DNA of 64,000 nt from a virus: IMG/VR virus record IMGVR_UViG_3300034063_001922, positions 1 to 64,000 of that record; one strand, written 5' to 3'. Every line of letters starts with the position of its first letter. Position 1 is the stretch's first letter. Made by a program: the position numbers and the translations under genes. The notes beneath the pieces were generated by a model that did no database searches, was not told where the DNA came from, and saw nothing but the letters and a program-made list of their open reading frames with translations. Shown piece by piece: positions 58,863 to 64,000 of this stretch.

Positions 58863-59926
58863 AAGACCACCTCTGGGTTTGAGATGTCGAATGTTGCAAA
58901 GACACGTCTCTGCCCTACATCTCCAAGGGTAATGACACAGCTTTTCGGCAAGACATCACCCACCCGAGTTCGGCAGTTGTTGATCGACACTACACCCTCA
59001 AAGGCTGCAACTCGAAAAGCCAAACCGGTGTATCTGATTGTAATGGAAAGCGTACTATCTATCTGCAAAAGGGCCCCAGGCTTCTCAGAGCTCATAACAA
59101 AGATATTGCTTCCACTAACAAGCAACCCCTTGTGCTTATTCCTAAGCAACTCCGTCTGTAGCACCTGAGAAATCTCTGAGATCCTAGGGCGATCAGTTGG
59201 GCTCAGTCGTGTCGTATGATCTAGCAGGTTTACCAAAGCATCAGGAATATCAAGAGTCAGCGAAGCGAAGCTCGGAATACTATCAAGTAGTGGAGGAAAC
59301 AGCGCAAGTTCGCGGGGTATACCTTGCCCAGAAAGATGCCAGGCAAGAACCCCGAAGGCATAGACGTCGATAGCGCTTGTAAATCCCAGAGGCTGATTTT
59401 TAACCAGCTCAGGCGCTGCATAGACGAGGGTGCCTGAGAATCCAACTGTTCTATCATTGAATCCGGCAAATCGTGCTAGTCCAAAATCAATGATTTTAAC
59501 GAGTCCAGAGTCGGTGCGTTTGATGTTATCTGGCTTGATGTCTCGATGGATTATTCCTTGCTCGTGAAGGTCGGACAAGCCTGATGCTACTTGGTAGAGA
59601 ATAAGGAGGTATTCATTGACAGGCAAGGGTGATCCAGCTGGAGGAAAGTCCTGGAGATCTGGCCCTGCCACATACTCTTCAACAATGCCAATCTGCTGGT
59701 TTTCCGAGTCTACGAAGTAGTCATAGATTTGGACAACATGCTTAGATCTTAGTTTCTGCAGAGCTTTAATTTCATCTACGACCCGATGTACCTGACACGG
59801 ATCGCCGATAGACTTGACAACAACTGTGCGCTCGAGCAGGGTATCCCTGCAAACATAGATATCACTCAAGCCTCCGTGCAAGACTTCGCCCGTTGGCTGG
59901 TAGCGATCAGGTATGGATAGCATCAT
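58859..59926 (-). CDS. Ser/Thr protein kinase with C-terminal beta domain
   Basis: 355 aa, ATG at 59926, starting 8 bp after the phosphatase stop. Kinase motifs: VVVKSI (Lys), GIIHRDIKPDNI, VKIIDFGLARF, TLVYAAPELV, SAIDVYAFGVLAWHLSGQ. The last ~85 residues (GALLQIDSTLSITIRYTG, LAFRVAAFEGVVSI, TRVGDVLPKSCVITLGDVG) look like a beta-sandwich, perhaps FHA-like, that could read or dock partners. It is part of a kinase/kinase/phosphatase operon. Confidence 0.82.
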   Translation of the reverse strand: MMLSIPDRYQPTGEVLHGGLSDIYVCRDTLLERTVVVKSIGDPCQVHRVVDEIKALQKLRSKHVVQIYDYFVDSENQQIGIVEEYVAGPDLQDFPPAGSPLPVNEYLLILYQVASGLSDLHEQGIIHRDIKPDNIKRTDSGLVKIIDFGLARFAGFNDRTVGFSGTLVYAAPELVKNQPLGFTSAIDVYAFGVLAWHLSGQGIPRELALFPPLLDSIPSFASLTLDIPDALVNLLDHTTRLSPTDRPRISEISQVLQTELLRNKHKGLLVSGSNIFVMSSEKPGALLQIDSTLSITIRYTGLAFRVAAFEGVVSINNCRTRVGDVLPKSCVITLGDVGQRRVFATFDISNPEVVL

Positions 59927-59934
59927 GGTTAGAA

Positions 59935-61125
59935 CTACGATTCCGAAAGCTCTATTCGTAGTTGTGGCTCATGAAGATCCTTGATTACCGCATCTGCAAA
60001 TCTATTTTCTTTGCCGGCATCCCGGTATACCTCATGGGTGGCCTGTAAGCTATCACTCCCTTCATTTGATTGGGCTGTTTCCAAGATCGCTCCAGCCTTT
60101 CTGGCTGCTGGAGGCTTCCGACGTCGTTGTCGATTAGGCTCTGGCTCCTTACCTCGAAACATTGAAGAGCTAGCCTCTTGTCTTGATGTAATTTCGAACT
60201 TTCCTGAAAGACCCCATACCTCTAAAAAGCCTCTTTCGACTGGGCTAAGCCCTAAAAAGACTCCAGTAGTGATGTCCCAAGCTGCAACAGTTGCATTATC
60301 TCTGCCGCCCTTCCATTCAGATAAGACAGTCAACCTGCGTGCGATTTCCCTGGACGAACCTGCACTTACAACAATTTCCTTGAATAGTTGCTGGTCGATT
60401 TCGTGGGCACCATCAGAGGTCAGGAATAGGCAGTGATACAGATCAGTGTCAGAGACTGGGATACCATGAACCTGGATCCCTTTGCCCATCCCTACATACT
60501 GAAGTAATTCCCTGAACTGAGCCGGTGGAGTTGGAACTTCCATGCCAGATAGAATATTTCCAAGGCTATCATCTGTAGAGATCTGCTTAATATCTCCACT
60601 CTTTAAAAATCCATAAACCCTGCTATCGCCAACATTTACACATGCCCAGTCGCCGTTGCTGGTGGATCCAATTGCGGATAAGGTCGCGCCTCCTCTGCCA
60701 GAGAAATGGCTAAAGACTTCTTCGTTAGCGGCTTCGGTTGCGTTGCGAAGTTGATCAACCAGAGAATCTGACTTTGCTGCAGAGAATGCGGCAACAAAGG
60801 AGCTAATTGCTAACTCTGCTGCTGTAGCACCTTCCCTCATTCCACCCATGCCATCACAAAGGACTAGGGCCGTTGTCATGGGCCATCCATCCCGCTGAGG
60901 TATCAGCCGAAGGAAAGCGGCTCTATCCTGATTCTCATCCCTCTTGCCGATTGTGCTGGAGAAAGTAACTGATCCTTCTTCTACAGATGAAAAGCCTGTA
61001 TTCCTTCCACGATGAATCCAGCGAAGGACAGCCTTCCGAACATCTTCTTGGAAGGACCCAGCAGGAGCCACCTCGGGTGTGCCAACGTACCCAGCGATCC
61101 TAGCTGTCCTTGGCCTGGCCTGCAC
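59935..61125 (-). CDS. PP2C-family protein phosphatase
   Basis: 396 aa, GTG at 61125. PP2C metal-binding and catalytic motifs are present: RDENQDRAAF, LVLCDGMGG, NVGDSRVYGF, LTSDGAHEID, GGRDNATVAAW. The N-terminal ~50 residues and a basic, disordered C-terminal tail (RQRRRKPPAARKAG) flank the domain; the tail may be a kinase substrate. Reverses phosphorylation by the two kinases that follow in the same operon. Confidence 0.85.
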   Translation of the reverse strand: MQARPRTARIAGYVGTPEVAPAGSFQEDVRKAVLRWIHRGRNTGFSSVEEGSVTFSSTIGKRDENQDRAAFLRLIPQRDGWPMTTALVLCDGMGGMREGATAAELAISSFVAAFSAAKSDSLVDQLRNATEAANEEVFSHFSGRGGATLSAIGSTSNGDWACVNVGDSRVYGFLKSGDIKQISTDDSLGNILSGMEVPTPPAQFRELLQYVGMGKGIQVHGIPVSDTDLYHCLFLTSDGAHEIDQQLFKEIVVSAGSSREIARRLTVLSEWKGGRDNATVAAWDITTGVFLGLSPVERGFLEVWGLSGKFEITSRQEASSSMFRGKEPEPNRQRRRKPPAARKAGAILETAQSNEGSDSLQATHEVYRDAGKENRFADAVIKDLHEPQLRIELSES

Positions 61126-61215
61126 TTATGTTATCTCTCTGGATGCATAGAGGATCCTTCCCACTGCCGCCAGTTCTTCGGAGTTAGTCAAATTTACATC
61201 TGAGGCACAGGTGAT

Positions 61216-61851
61216 TTACAGAATCTCAAAGCGAAAGCTACTTGCCTCGCGAAGCCGAAGATCATGCAGCCACAAACCGTGACCACCATTAAAGGAAATC
61301 ATCGGCTCAAGCTCATCAGACACAGAAGGGGGAGTGATTTCACCCAAAGCGCTGGGAAGCAGTCCGGTTCTGACCAGTCGCTCTGACATGATCGAAGAAG
61401 ATATTTTAGAGATGTCTAAAGAGATTCTCCACTCATCTTCTTGCTGAAGATTTCCATGGTCGGGACCTCCCGGCAGTCTCATCGCTCGTCCTAAGCGAAA
61501 TGGAAGGGCCTCGCTAGACGCAGAGAGATCGGCATAGTCAATTTTTCCATATGCGTACCTGACAGCCTGAGGATTCCAGTCATCGCGAAGGCTGCCATCA
61601 GGGTGCTTCATCTCATGCTCACCGGGCTGCTGTTGGTTCCATCGATTAAAGCATTCTTGAAGACAGCTGACCAAATCGGCTTCAGAAATCTGGAGAAGGA
61701 CTCGATCGTGCAATGGCTGAGCAAACTCAAGAGCTGCTGCTCTCGAATGTGACCAACTGCAAATATAAGCCAGTCCGCTGTACAGCCTTTCGGCGCTCTC
61801 AAAGAACTTCTTGCACCTCTGGTCTTCGTGAATTGGGCATTCTCCTCCAAT
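61216..61851 (-). CDS. Unknown protein upstream of the PP2C gene
   Basis: From the TTG at 61713 it has 165 aa, but the same frame stays open to about 61860 with protein-like sequence (ECPIHEDQRCKKFFESAERL, YSGLAYICSWSHSRAAALEF), so the true start may be the ATT at 61851 or another rare codon. C-terminal part: DEWRISLDISKISSSIMSER, GHGLWLHDLRLREASSFRFE, similar to a small beta sandwich. The 90-bp gap to PP2C suggests one operon. Not a vWA domain as far as I can see. A candidate sensor/partner of the kinase module. Confidence 0.45.
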   Translation of the reverse strand: MGGECPIHEDQRCKKFFESAERLYSGLAYICSWSHSRAAALEFAQPLHDRVLLQISEADLVSCLQECFNRWNQQQPGEHEMKHPDGSLRDDWNPQAVRYAYGKIDYADLSASSEALPFRLGRAMRLPGGPDHGNLQQEDEWRISLDISKISSSIMSERLVRTGLLPSALGEITPPSVSDELEPMISFNGGHGLWLHDLRLREASSFRFEIL

Positions 61852-62090
61852 CCCTAATTGCTAAAGTTCGTTCCTCTGCTCATCTCTTGTCTTGAGCATC
61901 TCGCTTTCCTGGGTGTCGTCGTCGTGAATAAATGCTCTTTAAAAGTGTATCCTATTAAGCTCGAGATCGCGCTCTGCTAGGGATTTGGTCGCCCCACGAT
62001 ATAGAAAAGCCTCCGATGATGCCTGGCTGCACTGCTTGCGACTGAGACACTCCTTGAATCGATACAGCATGATGCTCGGTGAAATAGTGT
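61852..62090. other. Intergenic region between unknown protein and SNF2 helicase
   Basis: 239 bp, AT-rich, with no supported gene. It should hold the promoter of the leftward kinase operon and the 3' region of the helicase gene that ends at 62091. No clear terminator was identified. Confidence 0.35.
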
Positions 62091-64000
62091 TTATAGGCCT
62101 TTGAGTGCATCCTCATAAGTCGCTCGATCGGGAGGGCATTCGATGGAAAAAGCTTGGCACTCCCTCATGGGAAACAACGGACTCCCCGGCACCCAAAGCT
62201 CACAGCTATCACTGTTGTCCTCGTAGTAGGAAGCGTTGCAGGTGACGCGCATTTCCTTGTCGAGACCTGGTTGGGTCCAGGCGAAGTCGTAGGCGCCAAT
62301 CGCGCGGGCGCTGCAACCGGGTGGCAGCAAGGCCGGCTGCCTGAGAATGGCTTCCAGATCAGACAGGGTGAGCGGCGGGGGCTGCAGGGTGTTCACCACA
62401 TCACGGATGGCATCGAGATCCTGGAGGACGTCATCAAGGTCCAGGCCCTTGATCTCGGGCTCCTGCTGCACAGCAGCCACCGCAGATGCCCGCGCCTTTT
62501 CCCGCTGATCACGGCTGACGAGGGTGGCCTGGGAGATGGAGCTGGATGCCTTGGCAAGGATCGGCTGCAGCTTGCCCACCACCTGCTCGAACATCGCGAT
62601 CCGGCCCTTCAACGCCCGGTACACATCAGCCTCCACGGTGCCATCGAGGTGCAGGTTGATGATCTGCATCTGCTCGTGGGTCTGGCCGATGCGGTCGATT
62701 CGGCCGATGCGCTGCTCTACTCGCATCGGGTTCCAGGGCATGTCGTAGTTGATCAGGGCTCCGCAGAACTGGAAGTTCAGGCCTTCAGCCGCGGCATCGG
62801 TGCAGAGCAGGATCTCGGCCTTGCCTTCCTTGAATCCGCGTTTGGTGGCCTCGCGGTTCAGCGCCTTCCACACCCCGCCCTTCTGGAGGATCTCGCCACC
62901 GCGACCGGTGAAGGCCATCAGGCTGGTGCGCCCTGCGCCGATCAGCAGCGCCTTGAGGGCATCAACCGTGTCGGTGTACTGGGAGAAGACGATCACCTGC
63001 TTGTAGCCCTGGGCCTGCAACTGCTCGATGGCCTTGAGGAACTCGGATCCCTTGCTGTCGTGGCCGACCAGGGGCCTGGCCTGATCGAGGAGCACCCCGA
63101 TGGCATCGAGCTCGATCTGCAGCGAGGCCTCCTGGAAGGCGCTCTGCATGCCCTCCAGATCAAGGGTGAGTTCACCCGTGATGTCGTCGTCTTCGCTGGC
63201 GGCGGCGTCTTCCTCCAGCTGTTGCTGCTGGCCGGCCATCCGTTTCTCCAGGGTGGAGACCAGTGCAGCCACACTGCTGGCCAGCCGGCGGCGGTAGATC
63301 GTCATCACGAAGCCCACAGCCGACTTCTTCTGGCCGGTTGCCTGGGAGTACTGGGTGGAGATGAAGTCCTCCACGGCGTCGTAGAGCGCCCGCTCCTGCG
63401 GGGTGCTCTCCAGGAAGCGGTCGTCCACATGGCGGGTGCCGATGGCTAGATCCATTGATCCCTGCTGCTTGTAGGCCCGCAGCAGGTTGCGGCTGTGGCG
63501 CGAGATCAAACCCTGCACCGGGGTCCAGCGTTTGGCCAGGGCCAGCGAGGCCTGGCGGATCTCGATGCTGAGATTGCGGCGGGAGAGGGGATCGGTGTCG
63601 TTCAGGGCCCGTAGGGCCTTGCGTTTGCGCAGCGGCGATTTCCGCAGATCTTCCGGCATGGCGTTGCCCGGGGCCTCGCCAAACGCGGTCACGCTGCTGC
63701 GCCACAACCCTGCTAGGTACGAAAGGGTGGCCTCATCCGGGTTCTCCTTCTCCACCCACTCGAAGAAGCGCTCGAAGGCGTCTTCGGTCCACTCGGGTGG
63801 CATGCCCAGCAGGGCGAGCAGGTCCCACACCTCCAGCTCGCTCACCTGCATCGGTGTGGCGGTGAGCAGCAGCAGTCCGTTGGTGCGCTGGCGCAGCTGC
63901 TGCATGAGCTGCATCAGGGTGTTGGGGCGGAGGCGCTCACCGCCGCTGCTGCTGTTCTCCCGACGGGTGCGGGCATGGTGGGCTTCATCGAGCACCACCA
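62091..64000 (-). CDS. SNF2/RapA-like helicase, C-terminal part
   Basis: Partial: runs off the right edge, with at least 635 codons here. Motif II appears as VLDEAHHARTR, motif III as LLLTATPMQ; the second RecA lobe has VIVFSQYTDTVDAL, LCTDAAAEGLNFQF, DMPWNPMRVEQRIGRIDRIG, then a C-terminal tail. This is a Swi2/Snf2 double-strand DNA translocase of the RapA/DISARM-DrmD/BREX-like kind. Large helical insertions (residues about 215-300) sit between lobes. GC-rich like the host, unlike the kinase genes next to it. Candidate defence-island member; the N-terminus and neighbours are outside the window. Confidence 0.85.
   Translation of the reverse strand, partial: VVLDEAHHARTRRENSSSGGERLRPNTLMQLMQQLRQRTNGLLLLTATPMQVSELEVWDLLALLGMPPEWTEDAFERFFEWVEKENPDEATLSYLAGLWRSSVTAFGEAPGNAMPEDLRKSPLRKRKALRALNDTDPLSRRNLSIEIRQASLALAKRWTPVQGLISRHSRNLLRAYKQQGSMDLAIGTRHVDDRFLESTPQERALYDAVEDFISTQYSQATGQKKSAVGFVMTIYRRRLASSVAALVSTLEKRMAGQQQQLEEDAAASEDDDITGELTLDLEGMQSAFQEASLQIELDAIGVLLDQARPLVGHDSKGSEFLKAIEQLQAQGYKQVIVFSQYTDTVDALKALLIGAGRTSLMAFTGRGGEILQKGGVWKALNREATKRGFKEGKAEILLCTDAAAEGLNFQFCGALINYDMPWNPMRVEQRIGRIDRIGQTHEQMQIINLHLDGTVEADVYRALKGRIAMFEQVVGKLQPILAKASSSISQATLVSRDQREKARASAVAAVQQEPEIKGLDLDDVLQDLDAIRDVVNTLQPPPLTLSDLEAILRQPALLPPGCSARAIGAYDFAWTQPGLDKEMRVTCNASYYEDNSDSCELWVPGSPLFPMRECQAFSIECPPDRATYEDALKGL

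Noticed and set aside
57777-62090. TerY-type phosphorylation triad (vWA, PP2C, kinase)
   Set aside because: Kinase and PP2C fit, but the fourth gene lacks the DxSxS metal-site motif of a vWA domain.
1-64000. CRISPR array
   Set aside because: No regularly spaced repeats of 20-40 bp were noticed on either strand; the short repeats seen are irregular and intergenic.

Overview
The window is high-GC, densely coded bacterial DNA. Protein flavour (pentapeptide repeats, kinase/PP2C signalling, collagen-like fibres, a sigma-70 relative inside phage modules) suggests a cyanobacterium, most likely a Synechococcus/Cyanobium-type picocyanobacterium; this host call is inference, since no ribosomal or photosynthesis gene is present. 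Apart from a truncated chromosomal gene at the left edge (Old Yellow Enzyme family, 1-454) the window is accessory DNA.

Layout. (1) 455-18223 is a decayed prophage: on the minus strand terS, terL, a sigma-70-like gene, portal, a neck-type gene and a LysM gene, then a plus-strand early block (HTH regulator, 279-aa protein, ssDNA-binding-type protein, small membrane protein, excisionase-like protein). It has no integrase, capsid or tail genes. (2) 18224-18266 is the 3' part of a tRNA-Pro(TGG), an attachment-site remnant, followed by a tyrosine integrase. (3) 19.7-57.7 kb is a second, far more complete siphophage-like prophage that carries the same gene order in mirror image: early block on minus, then replication, terS/terL/sigma, portal, scaffold, major capsid, tail and fibre genes, and a lysis cassette. 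(4) 57.8-61.9 kb is a lower-GC operon of two Ser/Thr kinases (one with a C-terminal cold-shock-like domain), a PP2C phosphatase and an unknown protein, followed by (5) an SNF2/RapA-like helicase running off the right edge.

Main discovery. Both prophages carry foreign cargo in the same slot, between the sigma-like gene and the portal gene. In the left prophage that cargo (4111-8055) is an integron gene-cassette array without an integron integrase: three cassettes, each beginning with GTTxxxx and each ending in an attC-like site whose outer core is the exact 7-base complement of its own start (GTTAGAC/GTCTAAC, GTTGGAT/ATCCAAC, GTTATGC/GCATAAC). They encode a 333-aa protein with a HEPN-type RNxxxH motif, an HNH endonuclease and a 605-aa protein with an RX4H motif: plausible anti-phage genes. 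In the right prophage the slot holds a PD-(D/E)XK-like protein and a membrane-anchored pentapeptide-repeat protein.

Other structure: three copies of TGGCAATAG-N3-GTGA upstream of scaffold, major capsid and fibre genes (candidate late promoter); a conserved 24-bp element upstream of the homologous early genes of both prophages; short-repeat clusters downstream of two unrelated replication proteins (candidate origins); a bipartite lysozyme/C39-like endolysin; and a collagen-like fibre with a DUF1566-type tip. Large plus/minus shadow reading frames are widespread because of the GC-rich codon use and were left out.
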